This document shows positions 44,841 to 54,182 of a stretch of DNA of 64,000 nt, in pieces; position 1 is the stretch's first letter; every line of letters begins with the position of its first letter. Both the position numbers and the translations under genes were made by a program. Source of the stretch: Parvibaculum sp040216885. GTDB taxonomy: Bacteria; Pseudomonadota; Alphaproteobacteria; Parvibaculales; Parvibaculaceae. Location: NCBI GenBank assembly GCA_040216885.1, contig JAVJOG010000007.1, forward strand, positions 124,001 through 188,000, in the 5' to 3' direction. The notes beneath the pieces are model-generated. The model was not told the origin of the DNA and made no database searches. It saw only the letters and a program-made list of their open reading frames with translations.

Positions 44841-46865
44841 CTATCGCCCGAAAAGTTGCCTCAGCGCGTCTTCGGGGCGAGGCTTCGCCTCGGGCTCTGC
44901 CGGCGCCGCGTCGCTGCTTTCGCCCTCGGCGGGCGCCTGCTGAGCCGGTTGCCTGCCCATCAGGCTGTCGATCAGGCCTTTGCCTTTGTCCTCCTTGATC
45001 GACTTGATGGTACTTTCGATATTCTCACGGTTCTGGATCATCGAGGCGACGTCGGGCGCGAAGCGCGGCGCAGACCAAGGGCCGGTGATGAGGAGGGGCA
45101 CCTCGATGCCTTTTACATCCGCCTGCCCGCCTTGTCCTTCGAGCGATGCCGCGATCTTTGGCTCGACCCGGTAGTTGAGCGTCTTCTCTAGAATGTTGAC
45201 CTTGCCGGCGCCTGTCACGCGAAGGAGCGGCGACAGCATTTTGAGGTCGCTGTTGGTCAGCACACCCTTGTCGATAGTGAAACTGCCGCCAAGCTCCGAG
45301 AAATCTGTGTCCTGCGTACCACCCGATTGCCAGCCGCTGGTCGCCGCGCCGAGCGCCGTTCGCGCCAGTTGAGCGAGGTTGATGCCTTTGATCTTGCCGT
45401 TGGTGAATTTGACCTCGCCGCTGCCGCCGAGTGCCGCCACCATGTCGCGTTGGCTGCGCCCGGCGGTCGCGACCGAAAAATTGAGGGCCGTATTGCCTTG
45501 CAGCCGGTTGAATCCGGCAGCATCCGTCAGCAGGGGCTCGGCGGTTACACCGGAAACCTTGAATCGCGCATTGATCCGCGGTGTCGCGCCGGCGCCGTTG
45601 AGCGTCAGTGCGCCGCTGCCGTCACCGTCATAAAGCCCGAGCTTGCCGAGCGTCGCGGTCAAAACGCCGCCGGCCAGCTTGAGATTGAGCGCGCTCTCGC
45701 CGATCTTGATCTCCTGGAAAAGAATCTGCCCCGCCCACAAGGCAAAGTCGGCGTCGACGGCCTTGAGGCCGGAAAGGTCGATAGGATCGGTGCTCCAGCC
45801 GCTACCGCCCGCGCCGCCGCCGCCGGACGACGCACCGCCGCCATCAGCCAGATAGGTATTGACGTCGATCCGGTCGACGGACAGATCGCCGTTGACATAT
45901 GGCCGGATGCCGCCGGTCTTGACCGACATCACGCCCGTCGCGTTCATGCCGTCGAAGCCGATTTCGGCATTCGAGAATCGAAAGGTCTCGCCTTTCCCGC
46001 TTGCCCGTCCCTTGATGGCGAGCGGCCCGAAGCCTTCACCGTCGGGCATCGGGTTGCCTGCCCAGGCGGCGAGCGCGCGCACCGAAGGCACCGCGAGGTC
46101 GACATCGCCATCGAAGGCGAGACCGTCCAGCGCCTTAAGCGTACCTCCATAGGATGCCCGGAGCTTGGGCGCCGAAATCGTCAGCGCGTCGGGCGTCTCG
46201 CCGCCTTCGTTAAAGGCGCGCGGTCGGTCGGACTTGAGGTCGACATTGATCGTGTCGCCGTTCCAGATCAGCGAGCCGTCGGCCAGGAAAGGCTGGTCGA
46301 GGCCGGGAAGGGTGAGGGTCACATTCACCTCGTCGGCGGCGTGGGCCGCGCCGGTCTGCGCGTTGACATAGCGGGCGCTTCCGTTGCGGATCGAGATTTC
46401 GCCGAGGCTGACCTCGCTCACCGCCATACCTCCCGACGATGTCCCGTCGCCGGGCGCCGCCGGCGCGGCGGCGCGGGCTGTTTCGAATTGCCAGTTCGGC
46501 GTGCCGTCGCGCCGGACCTCCAGACGAATGACCGGGTCCACCAGCACAAAGCTGTCGACCTCGATGGCGCCCCGGAATAGCGGCATCAGCTTCAGCGCCG
46601 CGCGCATCTCCTTCATCGACGCCATCTCGGCGTCCTTTGCCCAGCTCGCATTGGAAAAGCCGACATCGCCGATCGAAACGGCAATCGTCGGAAAAAGCGA
46701 AAGTCCGATTTCGCCGTCGATCCGCAGATCGCGGCCCGTCCGCTCCTTTACAGCCGCGGCAATCGGCGCCTTGTAGGTCTCCATCGGTACCAGCATCGGC
46801 ACGACGACCGCAACCGCGACCAGCAGCAGGACAAGGCCGACAAGAATGGCGAAAAGACGGGACAT
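44841..46865 (-). CDS. AsmA family envelope protein
   Basis: A 674-residue inner-membrane-anchored periplasmic protein. An N-terminal helix (residues 4-24, FAILVGLVLLLVAVAVVVP) precedes the AsmA start: YKAPIAAAVKERTGRDLRIDG, then the VGFSNASWAKDAEMASMKEMRAALKL stretch broken across strands. The C-terminal AsmA_2 region has SGEVKFTNGKIKGINLAQL. The family forms lipid-transfer bridges or affects outer-membrane assembly. A Gly-rich linker (SSGGGGAGGSGW) lies near residue 335. ATG at 46865; the longer frame to 47027 is unsupported. Confidence 0.9.
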   Translation of the reverse strand: MSRLFAILVGLVLLLVAVAVVVPMLVPMETYKAPIAAAVKERTGRDLRIDGEIGLSLFPTIAVSIGDVGFSNASWAKDAEMASMKEMRAALKLMPLFRGAIEVDSFVLVDPVIRLEVRRDGTPNWQFETARAAAPAAPGDGTSSGGMAVSEVSLGEISIRNGSARYVNAQTGAAHAADEVNVTLTLPGLDQPFLADGSLIWNGDTINVDLKSDRPRAFNEGGETPDALTISAPKLRASYGGTLKALDGLAFDGDVDLAVPSVRALAAWAGNPMPDGEGFGPLAIKGRASGKGETFRFSNAEIGFDGMNATGVMSVKTGGIRPYVNGDLSVDRIDVNTYLADGGGASSGGGGAGGSGWSTDPIDLSGLKAVDADFALWAGQILFQEIKIGESALNLKLAGGVLTATLGKLGLYDGDGSGALTLNGAGATPRINARFKVSGVTAEPLLTDAAGFNRLQGNTALNFSVATAGRSQRDMVAALGGSGEVKFTNGKIKGINLAQLARTALGAATSGWQSGGTQDTDFSELGGSFTIDKGVLTNSDLKMLSPLLRVTGAGKVNILEKTLNYRVEPKIAASLEGQGGQADVKGIEVPLLITGPWSAPRFAPDVASMIQNRENIESTIKSIKEDKGKGLIDSLMGRQPAQQAPAEGESSDAAPAEPEAKPRPEDALRQLFGR

Positions 46866-47130
46866 GGGGCGCTCCGATGGTTCAATCCCGGCAGACTGGT
46901 GGCCAAACATGGCCGCAGCATGATGCCCGGCAAGACGGGCCAGCGGTATAGAAAGCGTGGATGTTTTACCACACCCGTCGCAATTTCCGGCCCGGAAAAG
47001 CCATTGTGACGCGACGGCTGTTCTCATTCCGCCGGAACGGGTGTAAAAAATCGGCGTTCAGGCGCGGAACGCGAGTCGTCCGCCATGTCTGCCGATCCAT
47101 TGGTCCAGCTCGATAAACAGGGAGTGCGGA
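46866..47130. other. Gap between asmA-like gene and the exporter leader
   Basis: This 265-base part of the 513-base divergent gap presumably holds the promoters of the AsmA-like gene and the exporter. I could not assign convincing -35/-10 pairs or operators. The rest of the gap (47131-47378) holds the leader elements listed separately. Confidence 0.5.
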
Positions 47131-47184
47131 ATGCAAATCGTAGCAATGCCTTCATATCCGCATCTTTTCCCGGACCGCTGTTGA
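47131..47184 (+). CDS. Possible 17-codon leader peptide before the ABC exporter
   Basis: ATG at 47131 has an AGGGAG site six bases upstream and encodes MQIVAMPSYPHLFPDRC. An intrinsic terminator starts 12 bases after its stop codon and the exporter gene 195 bases after. This arrangement fits a ribosome-controlled attenuator. The peptide has no run of one amino acid, so a drug- or stalling-type signal would be more likely than amino-acid starvation. Coding status is inferred from the ribosome site only. Confidence 0.4.
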   Translation: MQIVAMPSYPHLFPDRC

Positions 47185-47196
47185 TCTGATCGCCGC

Positions 47197-47222
47197 GCCC
47201 GGGTAATCCGCCGGGCTTTTTT
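47197..47222 (+). terminator. Intrinsic terminator inside the exporter leader
   Basis: GCCCGG at 47197-47202 pairs with CCGGGC at 47211-47216, followed by six T. It lies 157 bases before the exporter start codon. Two more T6 runs (47271 and 47311), each after GC-rich sequence, follow in the leader. Confidence 0.7.
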
Positions 47223-47344
47223 CCGTTCGAAAGCATTTTGCCATGCGGTGCCGCGCGCGCCGCCTCGCGATTTTTTCGATGGTCCCGGTTCCTCTCGAAA
47301 CCGGATGCGGCGCTTTGCGCTTTTTTCCAGATTTATTCAGGGAT

Positions 47345-47370
47345 ACCGCCCGAGGCTTCATCCGGGCGGT
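47345..47370 (+). promoter_or_regulatory. Hairpin next to the exporter start codon
   Basis: ACCGCCCG at 47345-47352 pairs perfectly with CGGGCGGT at 47363-47370, ending eight bases before the ATG. The GGGCGG arm is the only ribosome-site-like sequence there, so folding would hide it. Confidence 0.55.
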
Positions 47371-47378
47371 CGAAACAG

Positions 47379-49175
<1,797 letters not shown>

Positions 49176-49210
49176 TCCGGTGGCGTCAAGACGGAGCGGC
49201 GGGCGGTTGT

Positions 49211-50140
49211 TCAGTCGGCGATGAGCAACCGTCCGCCGAGCCCGGCCTGCGGCACATGCCGGGCTTCGATCCAGGCGCGGATCATCGCGTTGACCGCCTC
49301 CGGCGCTTCCTGCTGCACCCAGTGCGACACCTGCCGCAGGTAGCGGATCGTGAAATCGCTGACGATTTCATCGGTGCCGTAAGTCAGTTCCTTGCCGAGC
49401 GCCGAATCCTCCTCGCCCCAGATCATCAGCGTCGGCGTTTCGAGGATCGGCGGGTCGGTCCACACCTCGGGTTGCGGACCGCGGAACCCGGCGCGGTAGT
49501 AGTTGATCATCGCCGTCATCGCGCCCGGAATGAGCGCGTTCTTGCGATAGTGATCGAGCACCTCGTCGGGGAAACGGCTCTTGTCGATTGCCATGCCGCG
49601 AAACGCCTCGCCAATGGCATGCGCCTTGCGCGCCAGCAGCAGCTTTTCCGGCAGCCACGGGATCTGGAAGAAGAAGATGTACCAGCTCTTCTTGATCTGC
49701 GCCCATGTCCGGATGCGTTTCGCCATCAGCGCCGGATGCGGCAGGTTCATCACAATGAAGCGTTCGAGCGGGCGTATGCCGGCAAGCGCGAACGTCCATG
49801 CGATGACGCCGCCCCAGTCATGCGAGACGAGCGTCGCCGGACCGGAAATGCCGCGCGCCCGTGCCGCGTCGATCAATCCGGCGACATCGTCGAGGAGATG
49901 CTGCATAGCGTAAGCCTCGCGCCCCTTCGGCCGCGAGGTGCCGCCATAGCCGCGCAGGTTGGGCGCCCAGACCGTGTAGCCGAGTTCGGCGAATAGCGGC
50001 ATCTGATGCCGCCAGGAATATTTGCTTTCCGGGAAGCCATGCAGCAGCAGCGCGAATTTCTGGCCATCGCCGCACATATCGACTTCAAAGGCCAGTCCGT
50101 TGGCTTCGATATAGGCGGTGCGGATGGAATGGGCGTTCAT
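49211..50140 (-). CDS. Alpha/beta hydrolase, epoxide-hydrolase-like
   Basis: A 309-residue alpha/beta-hydrolase from the ATG at 50140; the longer frame to 50389 lies antisense to the transporter. Oxyanion motif HGFPESKYSWRHQMP, GYGGTSRP, and the nucleophile elbow VSHDWGGVIAW, in which Asp is the nucleophile as in soluble epoxide hydrolases and fluoroacetate dehalogenases. The acid lies in the IWGEEDSALG region and the catalytic His in VSHWVQQEAPE. Epoxide hydrolysis is the likeliest activity. Confidence 0.87.
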   Translation of the reverse strand: MNAHSIRTAYIEANGLAFEVDMCGDGQKFALLLHGFPESKYSWRHQMPLFAELGYTVWAPNLRGYGGTSRPKGREAYAMQHLLDDVAGLIDAARARGISGPATLVSHDWGGVIAWTFALAGIRPLERFIVMNLPHPALMAKRIRTWAQIKKSWYIFFFQIPWLPEKLLLARKAHAIGEAFRGMAIDKSRFPDEVLDHYRKNALIPGAMTAMINYYRAGFRGPQPEVWTDPPILETPTLMIWGEEDSALGKELTYGTDEIVSDFTIRYLRQVSHWVQQEAPEAVNAMIRAWIEARHVPQAGLGGRLLIAD

Positions 50141-50300
50141 GTGGGTCTCCCGGCCTGCCGGATGCGCGTCGCGGGCGACTATAGGCGATTCCGTCGCTGT
50201 CGCGAGGGTCAGGTGCTTGGCGCGATGGACCGCCCCGGCTAGGCTTGTGCCCGCGTCGGTCGGAGGAGACCGCGCGTCTGACAGTTGGGGGTTACCGGAA

Positions 50301-51674
50301 ATGACGACACCGTTCGCGCCGCGGCAATGGTCTTCGCGCTTTGCCTTTTTAATGGCAGCCATTGGCAGCGCCGTCGGCCTCGGCAACATCTGGCGCTTTC
50401 CCTACATCGCCGGCGAGAACGGCGGCGGCGCCTTCATCGCGATCTACGGGCTTACCATGCTCGCCATCGCGCTGCCCATTCTCGTTGCGGAAATCCTGCT
50501 CGGCCGCATGGGCCGGCAAAGCCCCATCAACACCATGCGCAAACTCGTCGCCGAAAATCGCGCCGCGCGGATATGGATGGTGATCGGTTGGGGCGGCACT
50601 ATCGGCGCTTTCGTCGTGCTCTCCTACTATGCCGTCATCGGTGGCTGGGCGTTGAAATATGTCGAACTGGCACTAACCGGTGCGTTTGCCGGCGACGATC
50701 ACGCGGCGACGCTCGAACATTTCCAGAGCTTCATTGCCGATCCCTATGCATTGAGTTTCTGGCAGACGCTCTTCCTGCTGATGACCGTCGGCATCGTCGC
50801 GGTCGGCGTGACGTCCGGCATCGAACGCGCGGTCGTGTCGCTGATGCCGCTGCTGTTCCTGCTGGTGGTGAGCATGGCGATCTATGCGACGACGACACAG
50901 GGTTTCGGCGAGGCGATGAACTTCATGTTCGCCTTCAAGATCGAGGATGTGAAACCGGAGACGATCCTGGCCGCGATCGGGCAGGGCTTTTTCTCGGTCA
51001 GCGTCGCGCTCGGCGCGATGATGACCTACGGCGCCTATCTCGACAGGGATGTATCGATCGGCCGCTCGGCCGTTATCATCGCTGTTGCAGACACCGGCAT
51101 CGCCATCCTTGCCGGCATCGCGATATTCCCGCTCGTCTTCACCTACGGGCTCGAGCCCTCGGCCGGCCCCGGCCTCACCTTCATCACCCTGCCCATTGCC
51201 TTCGGGACCATCGGCGGCGGCGTGCTGATCGGCTCGGTGTTCTTCCTGCTGCTTTCGATTGCCGCGATAACTTCGGCGATCTCGCTGCTCGAACCGGTGG
51301 TGGCCTGGGTCGAGGAGGTCGTGCCCTTGTCGCGGCGTGTGCTGGCGGCCATCGCCGGCGTGCTTGTCTGGGTCCTCGGCATCGGCACGGTTCTCTCGTT
51401 CAACCTGTGGGCCGACTACTTCCCGCTGGCGCCCCTGGGCTTTCTCGCCGACAAGACCTTCTTCGACGCGCTTGACTATGTGGCGCTGAACATCCTGATG
51501 CCCACCGTCGGTCTCATGATGTCGCTTTTTGCCGGCTGGGTGCTGAGCGGCGAGGCGGTCGAGGAGGCGCTCGGTGCGCGCGGGCGCCGCTGGTTCCCGC
51601 TCTGGCGCTTTTCGCTGCGTTTCGTGGCGCCGCTGGGCGTGATCTCGATCTTTGTCGCCAATGTGCTGATGTAG
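50301..51674 (+). CDS. Sodium-dependent transporter, NSS (SNF) family
   Basis: Na+-coupled symporter with LeuT fold, 457 residues and about 11-12 membrane helices. The family start is WSSRFAFLMAAIGSAVGLGNIWRFPY (split: SAVGLGNIWRFPY is the sodium-binding helix 1). GGGAFIAIY, PILVAEILLGR, and FFSVSVALGAMMTYGAYL in helix 6 follow. Substrate is probably an amino acid or similar solute but cannot be set. The ATG at 50301 is preferred to the GTG frame start at 50118. Confidence 0.9.
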   Translation: MTTPFAPRQWSSRFAFLMAAIGSAVGLGNIWRFPYIAGENGGGAFIAIYGLTMLAIALPILVAEILLGRMGRQSPINTMRKLVAENRAARIWMVIGWGGTIGAFVVLSYYAVIGGWALKYVELALTGAFAGDDHAATLEHFQSFIADPYALSFWQTLFLLMTVGIVAVGVTSGIERAVVSLMPLLFLLVVSMAIYATTTQGFGEAMNFMFAFKIEDVKPETILAAIGQGFFSVSVALGAMMTYGAYLDRDVSIGRSAVIIAVADTGIAILAGIAIFPLVFTYGLEPSAGPGLTFITLPIAFGTIGGGVLIGSVFFLLLSIAAITSAISLLEPVVAWVEEVVPLSRRVLAAIAGVLVWVLGIGTVLSFNLWADYFPLAPLGFLADKTFFDALDYVALNILMPTVGLMMSLFAGWVLSGEAVEEALGARGRRWFPLWRFSLRFVAPLGVISIFVANVLM

Positions 51675-51697
51675 GGGTTGGCGGCTCTTCTCGGCCC

Positions 51698-51726
51698 TTG
51701 TCATCGGCGTGGCGGCGAATTAAGTT
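51698..51726 (+). promoter_or_regulatory. Predicted promoter of tRNA-His
   Basis: TTGTCA at 51698-51703 and TAAGTT at 51721-51726 are separated by 17 bases, about 48 bases before the tRNA gene. Confidence 0.45.
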
Positions 51727-51773
51727 CCCGGCCAATCGCGGGCGCCCCCTTTTAGGCGCCTCCGCTTGATTGT

Positions 51774-51850
51774 GCAGCCGTAGCTCAGCTGGTTAGAGCG
51801 CTAGATTGTGGATCTAGAGGTCCCCCGTTCGATCCGGGGCGGCTGTACCA
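51774..51850 (+). tRNA. tRNA-His (GTG anticodon), lacking G-1
   Basis: Complete 77-base cloverleaf: acceptor GCAGCCG with CGGCTGT (first pair G-U), anticodon stem CTAGA/TCTAG with loop TTGTGGA (anticodon GTG), T arm CCCCG/CGGGG and encoded CCA. The discriminator is A, and the base before G1 is T, so the universal G-1 is not encoded. This is the state known from many alphaproteobacteria. Confidence 0.96.
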
Positions 51851-51960
51851 TTCATCCCTGTAATCCGATCGGTCCCCAAACCGGCCCCGGCCGCCGCTTT
51901 TCGTTTCGTCGGCCCTTCATGTTATGGCACCATAAATGCCATAATAAGGGAGACGCACAG

Positions 51961-52677
51961 ATGCCGAACGGGGAATTCGATGCCAGGCCCGCGCCGCGGC
52001 CGGGCGTCCTTCGAACGCCGGAAGACCGCTTCGAGGGCATTGACGATTTTCGCTGGCCGCCGCGCTACCACGAGGTCGAGCCGGGCCTGCCCGGCATGAA
52101 GCCGCGGGAACCACTCACGCCCGAAGCGCTGCAAGAGATGCTCGGCATCGACTGGCGCGCGACGCTCGGCGAGAACGACGCCATCGATCCCGACAAGGTC
52201 AATGCTTATGTGAAGAGCGGCGCGCCGCTCTATTTTCTCGCCTGGCGCGTTTACAGCCAGGAGGTTGAAAGCTTTCTGCCTTCGCGCATCGTTCCGGGCT
52301 GGTGCCTGAAGCCGGTGTCGGCCGCGGCGCGGCGCGCCTACGACGCGCCGTTTCCCAACGAGGACTATGTCGCGGGCGCGCGGCGCTTCCCGCTTCTGGT
52401 GCCCATCACCGCCGACGATCCGGAGCGGATAAAAAACGATGCCGCATGGAACGTGCTTGAACGCTGGCGGGGACCGCTGCTGACGTTGTGGGGCGATGCC
52501 TGTCCGTTCACTTTCACAACGCTGGGGCGCGGATACCGCGAGCGCGTGCCGGGTGCGGCGCTGCCGGGGATCGCGCACAAGGTCTTTCCCGCCGGCCACT
52601 TCTCGCAGGAAGACATAGGCGAGGAAATGGCGGAGGAGATGGTGGCTTTCATCCGGAAGTTTCCGGCCGAAGCGTAG
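51961..52677 (+). pseudogene. Haloalkane dehalogenase-like protein missing its core
   Basis: A 238-residue open frame that looks like the two ends of a DhlA-type alpha/beta hydrolase (usual length about 300). The start VLRTPEDRFEGIDDF is the family N terminus; AYDAPFPNEDYVAGARRFPLLVP to AGHFSQEDIGEEMAEEM is the C-terminal half. The oxyanion HGEPTW motif and the nucleophile elbow (QDWGG) in between are absent. At the expected acid position the sequence is GDACPFTF, with Cys where Asp is usual. The frame is still open, so it could be translated, but dehalogenase chemistry should be lost. AAGGGAGA precedes the ATG. Confidence 0.6.
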
Positions 52678-52713
52678 CGGAATCGGCGCCGCCATGCGTT
52701 TGTGAAATCAGTT

Positions 52714-53241
52714 TCAGGTGGGCGTCGAGGTGACGAAGGCGCCACCGAAGAGCTGCTCGATTTCGGTGCCGCCCGCCGTCAGCGGCATGATCACCGCATG
52801 CATCGTGAGAACGGCGCCGGCGGTGAGCACCGGCGCCTTGGGAAAGATCGGCCGCGCCGCCGCAAGCGCGCCGCCCGCGACATCGGTCCACCGCTTCTGA
52901 ACCTGCTCGGGCATGAGGTCGGAGCCCGGCGTGGGCAGCATTTCCGAAAAGCGCTGGCCGGTGCGGTCGCACCCCATCCAGTTCGCAAGCTCGCTGCCGA
53001 AAAGGCGAAAACGAAAATCGCGACCGCCGCCGATCACTTCGATGATGGCGACCGAAGGCAGCATACGCACGAATTCCGATGGCCGGATGTCGCGCCGGTC
53101 TGGCATCGCGCGCTCGCCGCGCTTGGCGTTCCAGTAATCGTAGAGCGCAATCGCGTCGGCGTTTTCGGGCGCATCGAGAAGCGACACCGGCGATGCGGTG
53201 TCGATCCGGCGAGGGGTGAGTTCCGAAACGAATGACGACAA
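52714..53241 (-). CDS. PAS-domain protein (PAS_5/DUF1457 type)
   Basis: A 175-residue soluble protein with a single PAS-like domain: ALYDYWNAKRGERAMPDRRDIRPSEF (two overlapping parts), VRMLPSVAIIEVIGG, FRFRLFGSELANWMGCDRTGQRFSEML. This is the PAS_5 group, common in multiple copies in alphaproteobacteria, with no output domain. The ligand and partner are unknown. Convergent with the dehalogenase-like remnant. Confidence 0.85.
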   Translation of the reverse strand: MSSFVSELTPRRIDTASPVSLLDAPENADAIALYDYWNAKRGERAMPDRRDIRPSEFVRMLPSVAIIEVIGGGRDFRFRLFGSELANWMGCDRTGQRFSEMLPTPGSDLMPEQVQKRWTDVAGGALAAARPIFPKAPVLTAGAVLTMHAVIMPLTAGGTEIEQLFGGAFVTSTPT

Positions 53242-53409
53242 GAGCCTGGCTCCGAAAGGTCCCGAGGGCGACCATTCTTCAGTGTCTCATGGTGCCGGTT
53301 AATGGAATCTAACGGCCGCTTGCGTCCGGCGCTCCGCCGGTGTTTCCTTCTGGCACCCATATCGCGAACAATCGCCAAACAACCCGGAATTCCGGGCAGG
53401 AGAGAGCCG

Positions 53410-54075
53410 ATGACTTTGACCGTTTACGGTGCGAGCCTTTCACCTTTCGTTCGCAAGGTCCGCGTGTTCCTGGCCGAGAAGGGCCAGGACTACACGCTGG
53501 AGCAGGTCAATATTTTCCCGCCGCCGGACTGGTTCCTCGAAATCTCGCCGCTGAAACGCATCCCGGTGCTGCGCGACGACAGCATCGGCGCCGACGCGAC
53601 GTTGCCGGACAGTTCAGCGATCTGCGGCTATCTCGAACGCAAGTTCCCGGCACCCGCGCTCTATCCGGCTGACGCCTTCGCATATGGCAAGGCGCTCTGG
53701 TATGAGGAATATACCGACAGCGATCTTGCCGGGGCCGTCGGCATGGGCGTCTTCCGCCCGATGGTCGTCAACCGCCTGATGGGCAAGGAACCGGACAAGG
53801 CGACCGCCGAAAAAACTTTCACCGAAAAGCTGCAGGGCAACTTCGCCTGGCTCGAAAAGGAAATCGGCGCGCAGGCGTTCCTGGCCGGCGATACCTTCTC
53901 CATCGCCGACATTTCGGTCGGGACCCAGTTCGTCAACCTCGCCCATGGCGGCTACCGGCCGGATGCCGGCGCGTTCCCGAACCTGACGCGCTACCTGACG
54001 GCGATCCATGCGCGGCCGGGGTTTGCCGCCTGCATCGCCGAGGAAACGGCGCTTCTGAAAAAATTCGGCCTCTGA
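53410..54075 (+). CDS. Glutathione S-transferase family protein
   Basis: A 221-residue GST from the ATG at 53410, preceded by AGGAGAG. N-terminal thioredoxin fold: GASLSPFVRKVRVFLAEKG with Ser in the SPF position, PLKRIPVLRDD (cis-Pro) and LPDSSAICGYLERKF. The C-terminal helical domain includes FLAGDTFSIADISVGTQF, the conserved folding motif. It is only distantly similar to the GST at 2.5-3.2 kb. Substrate unknown; it precedes fatty-acid genes by about 110 bases. Confidence 0.9.
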   Translation: MTLTVYGASLSPFVRKVRVFLAEKGQDYTLEQVNIFPPPDWFLEISPLKRIPVLRDDSIGADATLPDSSAICGYLERKFPAPALYPADAFAYGKALWYEEYTDSDLAGAVGMGVFRPMVVNRLMGKEPDKATAEKTFTEKLQGNFAWLEKEIGAQAFLAGDTFSIADISVGTQFVNLAHGGYRPDAGAFPNLTRYLTAIHARPGFAACIAEETALLKKFGL

Positions 54076-54182
54076 ATGCCGGCTTCGCCGCCGCGTCGCC
54101 TTCAAATCCGCGGCCAAACGCGGTATCTCTAGAACCACAAAAAAACATATGACGGCGCGCCGCGCCTGCAGGGAGAACGACA

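Noticed and set aside
44836..44850. CGGGC-CTATC-GCCCG hairpin between the cupin and AsmA stop codons as a bidirectional terminator
   Set aside because: The stem is only five pairs and neither side has an adjacent T run of useful length.
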